This document shows positions 56,897-64,000 of a DNA stretch of 64,000 bases, in pieces. Under the pieces are notes generated by a model. That model worked only from the letters and a program-made list of their open reading frames with translations, was not told the DNA's origin and did no database searches. This DNA comes from Betaproteobacteria bacterium (GTDB lineage: Bacteria; Pseudomonadota; Gammaproteobacteria; Burkholderiales; Casimicrobiaceae): assembly GCA_016717855.1 (NCBI GenBank), contig JADKEV010000028.1:62001-126000 (forward strand). The letters run 5' to 3'. The first letter of the stretch is position 1. Each line of letters opens with the position of its first letter. Position numbers and translations under genes: made by a program.

Positions 56897-57190
56897 ATGT
56901 CCAAGGAAGCCGTCTTCACCATGAAGCTGGAGCCCGAGCTTCGTGCCGAGTTCATGGCTGAGGCAGAGGCCAGCCATCGGCCTGCCTCGCAGATCCTGCG
57001 TGAATTGATGCGCGAGTTCGTGCAGCGCCAGCGTCAGGAGCGCGAGTACAACGAATTCCTGCGTGGCAAGGTCTCGGATGCGCGGGAGCAGGTCCGTGCC
57101 GGCGATTACGCCAGCGCTGACGAGGTTGAAGCCCGGTTCGCCGCCCGGCGCGCGCGGTTGCTGGCCAAGGCAGGCAGTGCTGGCGCGTGA
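56897..57190 (+). CDS. Ribbon-helix-helix antitoxin (ParD/RelB type)
   Basis: A 97-residue protein. Residues 1-45 (EAVFTMKLEPELRAEFMAEA, then RPASQILRELMREFV) form a ribbon-helix-helix DNA-binding domain. The charged C-terminal helix (DYASADEVEARFAARRARLL) would wrap the toxin. GGAGG precedes the ATG at a good distance; the ATG at 56870 lacks one. Its stop overlaps the toxin GTG (GTGA), the standard antitoxin-first order. Family assignment between ParD and RelB cannot be fixed by eye. Confidence 0.85.
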   Translation: MSKEAVFTMKLEPELRAEFMAEAEASHRPASQILRELMREFVQRQRQEREYNEFLRGKVSDAREQVRAGDYASADEVEARFAARRARLLAKAGSAGA

Positions 57191-57471
57191 GAGACTTCTG
57201 GGTCTCGGCCGCAGAGAAAGACCGGGCCGACATCATCGACGTCATCGGCCAGGACAACCCGCTCGCAGCCATCCGGATGGATGAGCTCTTTGCCGAAGCC
57301 GCTGGGCGCTTGGCCGACCACCCTCACGTTGGAAAGGCAGGTCAGATCCCGGGTACGCGTGAGCTGATCCCGCACGAAAGCTACCGGCTGGTGTACGAGG
57401 TGCAGGACGACTCCGTGTGGATTCTGGCGCTGGTGCACACGGCGAGGATGTGGCCGCCGAGGCGATCATGA
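57187..57471 (+). CDS. RelE/ParE superfamily toxin
   Basis: A 94-residue protein of the ParE/RelE fold: VSAAEKDRADIIDVIGQDNP as the two N-terminal helices, GKAGQIPGTRELIPHESYRLVYEV for the central beta-sheet and LALVHTARMWPP at the end. It starts with GTG overlapping the antitoxin stop. ParE members poison gyrase and RelE members cut mRNA on the ribosome; sequence alone does not decide, although the GTRELIPHESYRLVYEV stretch is more ParE-like. Confidence 0.87.
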   Translation: MRDFWVSAAEKDRADIIDVIGQDNPLAAIRMDELFAEAAGRLADHPHVGKAGQIPGTRELIPHESYRLVYEVQDDSVWILALVHTARMWPPRRS

Positions 57472-57526
57472 AATTCGCGCTCGAATGCCCCCCGGTGCCG
57501 AAGAGCGCGGCCGGATTGATTTCGCC

Positions 57527-58840
57527 ATGATCACGAGCCAGAAGCACCGAACCGAAACACCCGCCAACGCAGTGCTCGCCACGCTCGACAACGGCGTGCG
57601 CGTGGTCGTGCTCCCGCTTCCCCATCTTGCTACAGCCAACGTGAGCGTCTTCGTGCGCAGCGGCAGCCAGCACGAAAGCCCGCGTCTGAACGGCATCAGC
57701 CATGTCATGGAGCACATGGCGTTCAAGGGCACGCGCACCCGCGACTGCCAGCAGATCAACCTCGATGCCGAGCGGCTCGGGGCGGAAGTCAACGCGCACA
57801 CGGACAAGGACCACACCGCGTTCCACATGCGCGGCCACGCGCGCGATGCCGCAACATTCATCGCCATGCTGGGCGACATCGTGCAGCACAGCATTTTCCC
57901 CGAAGACGAACTCGTGCGCGAGCGGCAGGTCCTGCTGCAGGAATACGCGGGGGACGAGGATGACCCCATGGCGACCGCCTTCAAGCTGTTCGACAGGGCC
58001 TGCTACGGCGAGCATTCGGCAGCCCAGCCGGTGATTGGAAGCCGGGCCAACATCCGGCGCTTCACGCGCGATGATCTCCTGGCCTTCGTTGCCGGCCAGT
58101 ACACCGGCCTGAACACCATCGTCGGCATTGCCGGTTGCGTCGAGCCGGACCTGACCGTCGCCGCTGCCCAGGCCGCGTTCGGCAACATGCCGCGCGGGGA
58201 GGCCAATCGGATCGCCGCGCCGTCGTATGTGGGCGGCGTCCGGTCGCGCCGCGTGCCGGGCGGAGACCAGGTCCACATCGTGCTCGGATTTCCGGTGCCT
58301 GCGCTGGCCGACGAGCATGACGCCTTCCGCGTTGCGGCGGCCCTGTTCGGCGAAGGCATGAGCTCACCTCTTCTCGACCGCGTGCGCGAACGGCGCGGGC
58401 TGGTCTATCACGCGGATTGCTACACCGACGTGCGCGACGTGTTCGGGCAGTTCATCGTCGAGGCATCGACCATGCCGGAACATCTCGACGAGTTCTGCGT
58501 CGAGCTCACCCGGCTGCTGCACCAGCAGGCAGAGGTCATCGCTCCCGTCGACCTGGAGCGCGCGCGCAATCAGGTGACGGTGCGCACGCTGTTTGGCCAG
58601 GAAGCGCCGGAGGAACGGCTGGAACGCGTTGCGGCGGATCTGTTCGCGCTGGGGCGCATGCGCACGCAGGAAGAACTCCTGGCGGGTATCGCGGCGGTCA
58701 GCGGCGATCAGGTGCGCGAGGCGTTCGCGCAGATGCTGGACGCAGGCGTGGCAGTGGGACTGGCCGGCAAGATTGCCAAGGGCGCGGAACAACGCGTGGC
58801 CCGGATCGCCGGCTCCGCCCAGGCCTACACTGCGACTTGA
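57527..58840 (+). CDS. M16 family zinc peptidase (pitrilysin/processing-peptidase type)
   Basis: A 437-residue peptidase. The inverted zinc motif HVMEH is at residues 59-63 (GISHVMEHMAFKGT), with the third ligand Glu in the following helix (LLQEYAGDEDDP). The second half (RRVPGGDQVHIVLGFPVP, MSSPLLDRVRERRGLVYHAD) is the usual non-catalytic lobe carrying the YR-type substrate pocket segment. It lacks an obvious signal peptide, so a cytosolic role is likely. A start at 57485 is possible. It follows the toxin by a few dozen bases on the same strand and may be an insertion point boundary. Confidence 0.9.
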   Translation: MITSQKHRTETPANAVLATLDNGVRVVVLPLPHLATANVSVFVRSGSQHESPRLNGISHVMEHMAFKGTRTRDCQQINLDAERLGAEVNAHTDKDHTAFHMRGHARDAATFIAMLGDIVQHSIFPEDELVRERQVLLQEYAGDEDDPMATAFKLFDRACYGEHSAAQPVIGSRANIRRFTRDDLLAFVAGQYTGLNTIVGIAGCVEPDLTVAAAQAAFGNMPRGEANRIAAPSYVGGVRSRRVPGGDQVHIVLGFPVPALADEHDAFRVAAALFGEGMSSPLLDRVRERRGLVYHADCYTDVRDVFGQFIVEASTMPEHLDEFCVELTRLLHQQAEVIAPVDLERARNQVTVRTLFGQEAPEERLERVAADLFALGRMRTQEELLAGIAAVSGDQVREAFAQMLDAGVAVGLAGKIAKGAEQRVARIAGSAQAYTAT

Positions 58841-58901
58841 TCACTGGCCAGGAAGTCATCCGACCATGACCGCACGCAAGCCCACACGCCAGTCACCGCC
58901 C

Positions 58902-59040
58902 ATGACATACACGACCCGCCCCGAAATCCGCGGCACCTTCGGCGATGTGGCCAGCACGCACTGGCTGGCGTCCCGGACGGAGATGGGCATCCTCAAGCGC
59001 GGTGGCAATGCGTTCGACATGGCTGCGCATGGCGAATTCG
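58902..59040 (+). pseudogene. Gamma-glutamyltransferase N-terminal remnant
   Basis: From the ATG at 58902 the frame reads TRPEIRGTFGDVASTHWLAS and then MGILKRGGNAFDMAA, which is the start of a gamma-glutamyltranspeptidase (the RPxxxGxxGxVAxxHxLAS and GGNAFDAAVA blocks). After NAFDMAAHGEF the similarity stops and the sequence runs antisense into the end of the STAND regulator gene. More than 450 residues, including the catalytic Thr, are missing. It is a truncation by deletion or rearrangement at about 59030. An ATG at 58866 is also in frame. Confidence 0.8.
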
Positions 59041-59069
59041 TATGTCGAAGAAGTGCATCGCCAGACGGA

Positions 59070-61640
59070 TTAACGACCATCAAGCAAAGCAGCCAGCTCG
59101 GGCTCCTCCATCGCCTCGCCTTGCTGCTTCCAGCGCTCGATGTCGGCCGGTGCGATCCCTGCGGCAGCAAACCGGGCCGGCAACGCCTGATCCCAATCCG
59201 GACCGAGCGGCGGCAACCACACTTGGGTTCGCCGTACGAAGGCCTGCGACGCACCCGCCAATCGGGCGGCGTCGGCAAATTTCCCATCGTCGGCCACCAT
59301 GACGGCGAACGCATCGAGGTTGTACATGAGGAATCCCGCGTTCCGCCAGAGTGACAGGTAGCGGAGGGTCGTCTGTCGCGCCGCTTCGGTTCGGCGCAAC
59401 ATGATCTCGGCATTCACCTTGTGGAGCGTGACGAATTCCAATCCGATCCCCTTCGGACTGCCGCGCTCGATCAACGCATCGGCCAGCGTCACCGCCTCCT
59501 CGAAGCGGCCGAGCTCGTTGAGCGTCGTACAGATGTCGGCGTCGGCGAACCGAAGGGTAACTTCGTCTGCGGAACGGGCGGCGAGCAAGTCACGCCGCTC
59601 GATGTACAGTCGCAGTGCTTCATCGGGCCGCTGGTGCTGTTTGGCCAGCTGCGCCTGGATGTTCAACCGCGAAAAAGCGTAGTACACGGAGTCACCCGCC
59701 TGCTCCAGGGCAAGTACTTCGCTCAGCACGGCGTCGCAGGCGTCGACCATCCCGACCTCGGACATCGCCTTGCCCTGCAGGAGAAGCGCATTGAGCAAGG
59801 GCAAGCGTGATCCGAGTGCCCGGTGCACCTGCACTGACCGAGCGGCAGCGTCGAGCAGGACGTCGCGCGGGAGCCGGCCCGAGATGCCGAGCCTGACCAG
59901 GCCCAGATAGAACAGTGCCGCCTGGCGTGGCGGGGCGTGGGCGTCGACCAGCGTCCGCAGCGGAAGCATCCGGTCGAGCCCTTCTTTCGTCAGACCCGCC
60001 ATGATGAATTGCGACGCCCCGGCTCCAGCCAGCGCGATCGTGGAGCGGACGTCGGCATCCGTGCTCGCGGCCCAGTCGAGGGCGGCACGCAGGTTGTCGA
60101 TCTCGGAATGCAGCCGCATCTCGGACGCGCGGCCCATCCTGAGCTCCGACGCAGCGACCCACGCCTCCTCGCTCGGCACGAACAGATCGCGCACCGCCTG
60201 CATGTGCCGGTCCCGGTAGGTCCTGTCTTCTCCTGCGGCTGCCAGTTGCTTTAGCGCGTACGCACGGGTGGATTCGAGGAGCCTGTACCGTGGCGTCTCG
60301 CCTTGATCGGCAATGACGAGCGACTTGTCGACGAGTGCGGCGAGCGCGTCGAGCACGGCCCATTCGTCGATGCTCTCGTCACCCGCGACTTTCTGGGCGA
60401 GCTCCAACGAAAAGCCGCCGACGAACACGCTCAGGCGGCGAAGCACTGCCTGCTCTGCTGCCGACAGCAACGCATGGCTCCACTCGAGCGCGGCGAGCAG
60501 TGTCTGGTGCCGCGGCGCCGACGTGCGCGAACCGCCCGTGAGCAGGCGAAAGCGCTCATCGAGCCGCTCGCGCACGCCCTGCACACCGATCGAACGGACG
60601 CGCGCCGCAGCCAGTTCGATCGCCAGGGGCATGCCATCCAGCCGCCGGCAGATATCGGCGACCGCGCCGGCGTTGGCGGCGCTCAAGGCGAAATGCGTGT
60701 CGGCCGCGCGGGCGCGCTCGACGAACAATGCAATCGCACCGTGTTCGTCCTCGCTTGGTGGCTCGCCAGCCCCGGGCAAGGACAAGGCATCGAGTCTGAA
60801 CAACTGCTCACCGGAGACATTGAGCAAGGCCTGGCTGGTGGCCAGCAGCCGCACACCCGGGGCTTGCGTGGTCAATGCCTTGGCCAACGCCGCCACGGCG
60901 TCGAGGAGATGTTCGCAGTTGTCCAGCACGATGAGCATCGAGCGCTGGGCCAAGAGATCGGTCAGTTGCCGCAGCGCCGGGCCTGCGCCCGGGAGGGGCA
61001 GTCGCAGCGCCTGTGCAACGAACTGCGCCAGGTCGGTTTGTCCGGTGGCATTTGCCAGCTCGACGAACCATGCGCCGTCCGGAAACGACTGGCGCAGGCG
61101 ATCCGCCGCCGCGAGCGCCAGCGTCGTCTTGCCGATGCCTCCCGCGCCGAGGAGGCTCACCAGTGGATGGGCTTCGACGCGCTGCAGCAGCGCATCGAGT
61201 TCATCGTCGCGCCCGAGCAGCGACGGCGGCCGGGGCGGGATATTGCCGGGATGAACCGGATCGACCCGGGTAGCGGGCGAGGCGGGCGGCGCAGGCGCAG
61301 CAGGCGCCCCGTCGGCTGCGGGCGGCGCATCGCCCCCGGCGGTGAAACGGTAGCCGCGGCCCGGAATCGTCGCGATTGTCTGCGGCCCGAGCAGCTTGCG
61401 CAGTGTGCTGACGTGAACCTGGAGATTGTTTTCCTCGACGATCAGGTTTGGCCAGACCACGTCGAGCAACTCCGACTTGGGCACGATCCGGTTGCGCCGC
61501 TCGGCGAGCGCCACGAGGACATCGAACGCGCGAGCGCCCAATGCGACCGCTTGACCGTCCACCTGAAGCTGACGCTCGGCCGTGCGGATCTCGAAGCGGC
61601 CGAAGCGATAGTCGGCCGTCCCCGGCGTGCGCTCGTTCAT
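59070..61640 (-). CDS. STAND-type transcription regulator (winged helix, NB-ARC ATPase, TPR-like repeats)
   Basis: An 856-residue signal-transduction regulator. Residues about 10-100 are an OmpR/ToxR-type winged helix (RFEIRTAERQLQVDGQAVAL, LLDVVWPNLIVEENNLQVHV). An Ala/Pro linker leads to a nucleotide-binding domain with Walker A LGAGGIGKTTLALAAA (about 165), LIVLDNCEHLL as Walker B, and RLDGMPLAIELAAARVRSIG as the helical GxP motif. The C-terminal 400 residues are alpha-helical repeats that probably sense a ligand. ATP-driven oligomerisation would control DNA binding. It is divergent from the Fsr-type pump. Confidence 0.9.
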   Translation of the reverse strand: MNERTPGTADYRFGRFEIRTAERQLQVDGQAVALGARAFDVLVALAERRNRIVPKSELLDVVWPNLIVEENNLQVHVSTLRKLLGPQTIATIPGRGYRFTAGGDAPPAADGAPAAPAPPASPATRVDPVHPGNIPPRPPSLLGRDDELDALLQRVEAHPLVSLLGAGGIGKTTLALAAADRLRQSFPDGAWFVELANATGQTDLAQFVAQALRLPLPGAGPALRQLTDLLAQRSMLIVLDNCEHLLDAVAALAKALTTQAPGVRLLATSQALLNVSGEQLFRLDALSLPGAGEPPSEDEHGAIALFVERARAADTHFALSAANAGAVADICRRLDGMPLAIELAAARVRSIGVQGVRERLDERFRLLTGGSRTSAPRHQTLLAALEWSHALLSAAEQAVLRRLSVFVGGFSLELAQKVAGDESIDEWAVLDALAALVDKSLVIADQGETPRYRLLESTRAYALKQLAAAGEDRTYRDRHMQAVRDLFVPSEEAWVAASELRMGRASEMRLHSEIDNLRAALDWAASTDADVRSTIALAGAGASQFIMAGLTKEGLDRMLPLRTLVDAHAPPRQAALFYLGLVRLGISGRLPRDVLLDAAARSVQVHRALGSRLPLLNALLLQGKAMSEVGMVDACDAVLSEVLALEQAGDSVYYAFSRLNIQAQLAKQHQRPDEALRLYIERRDLLAARSADEVTLRFADADICTTLNELGRFEEAVTLADALIERGSPKGIGLEFVTLHKVNAEIMLRRTEAARQTTLRYLSLWRNAGFLMYNLDAFAVMVADDGKFADAARLAGASQAFVRRTQVWLPPLGPDWDQALPARFAAAGIAPADIERWKQQGEAMEEPELAALLDGR

Positions 61641-61985
61641 TGCTTCACGTCCACGCTACTCCTGCGTCGATCCAGCGGTCTGAACAAACAGCGATCCTGA
61701 CAATGCACCGAATGCACAAGGATAGCGATTTCAAGCGCCCTTCGCCAAGTATCGGGCGACCAGTGGCGAAGAGGCGAAAGAGAGGCAATTACCCCAAAGT
61801 AAGGGTAAGAGAGAGGGTAACAGGAGGTTGGTCTGTCTATGCTTGGATCCGGGCGGTCGCAAGATGGTAAGCTAAACCCGAGATGGCGGCCCACGGTTCA
61901 GGCAGTTCCGCCACGCGCACCCCAGGCCGGCCGCAAACGCCGAGCGACCGCCCCGGGATCGAGTCCCACAACAGAAGCAATAGCG
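61641..61985. promoter_or_regulatory. Divergent regulatory region with inverted and direct repeats
   Basis: About 345 bases with no gene. TTCGCCA (61741-61747) pairs with TGGCGAA (61764-61770) as an inverted repeat. TTACCC (61789-61794) is followed by GGGTAA at 61803-61808 and again at 61815-61820. These are good candidates for operators of the STAND regulator acting on itself and on the pump gene. No clear -35/-10 boxes were picked out. Confidence 0.45.
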
Positions 61986-63191
61986 ATGTCCAGCCCGTCA
62001 GCCACTCTCGCCCCGTCCTCCGACCGCCCGAAAGCCGCCTTCCGCGTGCTCGGGGCGATCAGCGCTTCGCACATGATCAACGACATGATGCAGTCGCTGA
62101 TCCTGGCGATCTATCCGATCCTGAAGGGCGACTTCCATCTGAGCTTCGTGCAGATCGGCCTGATCACGCTGACCTTCCAGGTCACCGCATCGCTGTTCCA
62201 GCCGCTGATCGGCCTCTACACCGACCGGCGCCCGACGCCGTACTCGCTGCCCATCGGCATGACCTCCACGTTGTGCGGGCTGTTGCTGCTGGCGTTCGCG
62301 CCCAATTACGCAACCGTGTTGCTGGCGGCGGCCTTTGTCGGGATGGGGTCGGCGATCTTCCATCCCGAGTCGTCGCGCATCGCCAGGATGGCGTCCGGCG
62401 GCCGGCACGGCCTCGCGCAATCGCTGTTTCAGGTCGGCGGCAATACCGGCAGCGCGATCGGACCGTTGGTGGCCGCGGCGGTGATCGTCCCGTTCGGGCA
62501 GAAGAGCGTCGCCTGGTTCGGCGCGGCCGCGCTGCTGGGCATCGTGCTCTTGTTGCAGGTGAGCCGCTGGTATTCGGGCCAGCATGCGGCGGCGACGGCA
62601 CGCGGCACGCGGCCGCCGGTGGCATCGCCTTACTCGCGCCGGCAGGTGGCTGGCGCGATCGCCGTCCTGCTGGTGCTGATCTTCTCGAAGTACTTCTACG
62701 GCGCAGGTATCGGCAGCTTCTACACGTTCTATCTCATCGACAGGTTCGGCCTGTCGGTCCAGAGCGCGCAACTCCATCTGTTCGTCTTCCTGCTGGCGTC
62801 GGCGCTGGGCACGCTTGTCGGCGGCCCGCTCGGCGACCGCATCGGGAGGAAGCCCGTGATCTGGTTCTCGATTCTCGGCGTCGCGCCATTTGCACTGCTC
62901 CTGCCGCACGCGAACCTGTTCTGGACGACGGCGCTGACGATCGTGATCGGCCTCGTCTTTTCGTCAGCGTTCTCGGCGATCCTCGTCTACGCGCAGGAAC
63001 TCATGCCCGGCAGGATCGGCCTGGTATCCGGCCTGTTCTTCGGCTTCGCGTTCGGAATGGGCGGCCTCGGCGCCGCCGCGCTGGGCCTCCTGGCCGACCA
63101 TACGAGCATCGAATTCGTCTACAAGGCGATCGCGTTCCTGCCGCTGCTCGGCATCGTCGCGGCGTTGCTGCCGAAAGGTCGCGGCCGGTAG
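61986..63191 (+). CDS. MFS transporter, fosmidomycin resistance (Fsr) type
   Basis: A 401-residue inner-membrane protein with about twelve helices. The first helix region ASHMINDMMQSLILAIYPILK, LITLTFQVTASLFQPLIGLY with TDRRPTPYSLPIGM, and GNTGSAIGPLVAAAVI are typical of the Fsr family. The start at 61986 gives a short hydrophilic N-terminus; the frame is open upstream to 61839 but that part is not membrane-like. E. coli Fsr exports fosmidomycin; the natural role is unknown. The divergent STAND regulator probably controls it. Confidence 0.88.
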   Translation: MSSPSATLAPSSDRPKAAFRVLGAISASHMINDMMQSLILAIYPILKGDFHLSFVQIGLITLTFQVTASLFQPLIGLYTDRRPTPYSLPIGMTSTLCGLLLLAFAPNYATVLLAAAFVGMGSAIFHPESSRIARMASGGRHGLAQSLFQVGGNTGSAIGPLVAAAVIVPFGQKSVAWFGAAALLGIVLLLQVSRWYSGQHAAATARGTRPPVASPYSRRQVAGAIAVLLVLIFSKYFYGAGIGSFYTFYLIDRFGLSVQSAQLHLFVFLLASALGTLVGGPLGDRIGRKPVIWFSILGVAPFALLLPHANLFWTTALTIVIGLVFSSAFSAILVYAQELMPGRIGLVSGLFFGFAFGMGGLGAAALGLLADHTSIEFVYKAIAFLPLLGIVAALLPKGRGR

Positions 63192-63836
63192 GGAAGCGCG
63201 CAACCTCGCCTCGCCGACGATAGCTGCTTTCGATGATTACACGCGGCGAATTACTCCTTGGCTCCTGGGACCGACCATTGACTTGCGCCTGTGGAATGCC
63301 GCTGCCGGCCAGAACCTGCCGCTGGAACTGGTACTCCACAACGGTCATTCAGGATCCGGTGCCAAGTCGGGGGCATTGAAATGTACCGATCGCCAGGAGG
63401 ACGAGTAGCGATTCGTGCAGGAACAGGAACTATCCCTCCTCTTCGGCGCCGCACCCGGCCCCGCATATCAAAGGAGGAATCTCAACGCCGAATCGTTCGC
63501 CCCCGGCACTCGGCTGGCGTTTGCACGATCGTGTTCTCCAGGTCGGGAGACGAACCTGAGCTTCTGCTGACGGCCGCGAGGCGATGAGCGCCAGACCGGC
63601 GCTGGCCGGCAGTTCTCTGCCGGACTTGTCCTCTGCGGGTTGGCCCGGGTGGCTCGGGACATCAGGCGCTTGGGCGCGACGGCGACTAATGTGCTTTACC
63701 GCACAGACGGCCGAAATACCCATGCGGAAACTGAGGCTATCATAATCCTCTCAATTTCCGGGATTTTGTTTCCGTCAGCCCCGCATTGCAGCCTCTGCAA
63801 TGAAAAATCTTCCCTCATCCGAATGCCCGCCCCGCA
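63192..63836. other. Gene-free stretch after the MFS gene
   Basis: About 645 bases in which I find no protein with recognisable character on either strand. AAAGGAGG (63470-63477) is not followed by a convincing start. The frame at 63640-63840 lacks any family feature. Composition is slightly lower in G+C than the flanking genes near 63680-63830, where the promoter of the PAS gene is expected. Confidence 0.45.
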
Positions 63837-64000
63837 ATGACATCTGCTGCCGACGCGCTCGGTGATCCCGTGCGCGAAGCGCTGCGGGTATCCGAAAGCC
63901 GCTATCGTCGACTGTTTGAAACGGCTCAGGACGGGATTCTGCTTCTTAACGCCGATACGGCGCAGATCGAAGACGTCAACCCCTACCTGATCACGATGCT
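63837..64000 (+). CDS. PAS-domain signalling protein, N-terminal fragment
   Basis: The last 164 bases encode MTSAADALGDPVREALRVSE and then SRYRRLFETAQDGILLLNAD followed by EDVNPYLITML, the start of a PAS sensor domain (the RRLFETAQDGI pattern). Such N-termini belong to sensor kinases or GGDEF/EAL proteins; the output domain is outside the window. The ATG at 63837 is the first in frame. Confidence 0.8.
   Translation, partial: MTSAADALGDPVREALRVSESRYRRLFETAQDGILLLNADTAQIEDVNPYLITM

Noticed and set aside
56379..57190. tRNA-borne integrative element with att sites
   Set aside because: No integrase gene and no second copy of the tRNA 3' end were found in the window.
63640..63840. 66-codon plus-strand frame before the PAS gene with ATGA overlap
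   Set aside because: No family features and no ribosome binding site; the overlap is probably chance.

Overview
The window looks like a chromosomal segment of a high-G+C betaproteobacterium. Gene content and order support this: yicC-gmk-rpoZ-spoT behind a Ser/Thr kinase, hemA-prfA-prmC, accB-accC-prmA-DUF3426, cutA-dsbD/tlpA, glnA-(DUF4124-like)-glnL-glnG, lptD-surA-pdxA, amgK/murU next to lptD, and CIRCE-controlled groESL. I cannot name a genus. Almost all of it is core chromosome. No CRISPR array, rRNA or prophage is visible; there is one tRNA.

Layout. 1-4.2 kb: kinase fragment, yicC, gmk, rpoZ, bifunctional (p)ppGpp enzyme. 4.3-6.0 kb: sigma54-type ammonium transporter and monothiol glutaredoxin. 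6.1-13.6 kb: a decayed-looking sugar-acid cluster on the minus strand (small P-loop kinase, KDPG aldolase, tag, 2-hydroxyacid dehydrogenase, an RraA remnant, an internally shortened UxaA dehydratase, a phosphotransferase, an orphan sugar-type ABC ATPase) with a divergent malate/lactate-type dehydrogenase. 13.6-17.6 kb: hemA-prfA-prmC, interrupted on the opposite strand by a secreted IPTL-CTERM-like protein. 17.8-20.0 kb: secreted reprolysin-like metalloprotease with dockerin-like repeats. 20.3-22.5 kb: groESL. 22.8-29.2 kb: small alarmone hydrolase, fluoroacetate-dehalogenase-like hydrolase, DUF2007, ilvD, lgt, fxsA, cutA, a DsbD alpha domain on its own, TlpA.

29.6-37.3 kb: acetyl-CoA carboxylase subunits, prmA, DUF3426 protein, membrane-fused spermidine-synthase-like protein, secreted erythromycin-esterase-like protein. 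37.3-42.2 kb: nitrogen regulon (glnA with NtrC and sigma54 sites, glnL, glnG). 42.3-48.8 kb: xthA, DUF4124/glutaredoxin protein, oligopeptidase A, murU, an acyltransferase, frameshifted amgK. 48.9-53.5 kb: lptD, surA, frameshifted pdxA. 53.6-56.5 kb: recG, ridA, tRNA-Ala(CGC). 56.5-59.1 kb: a small accessory patch (IS3 remnant, ParDE/RelBE-type toxin-antitoxin, M16 peptidase, truncated gamma-glutamyltransferase). 59.1-64 kb: a STAND transcription regulator divergent from a fosmidomycin-resistance-type MFS pump, then the start of a PAS protein.

Functional links. The glnA promoter carries an NtrC site and a sigma54 promoter, amt carries a sigma54 promoter, and the NtrB/NtrC pair that would act on them is encoded just downstream. 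Two alarmone hydrolases (SpoT-type and MESH1-type) are present. The most unusual features are several damaged genes: two single-base frameshifts at GGGCC sequences (pdxA, amgK), three in-frame internal deletions in the sugar-acid cluster, and truncated dsbD and ggt. A reader should first decide whether these are biology or assembly error.
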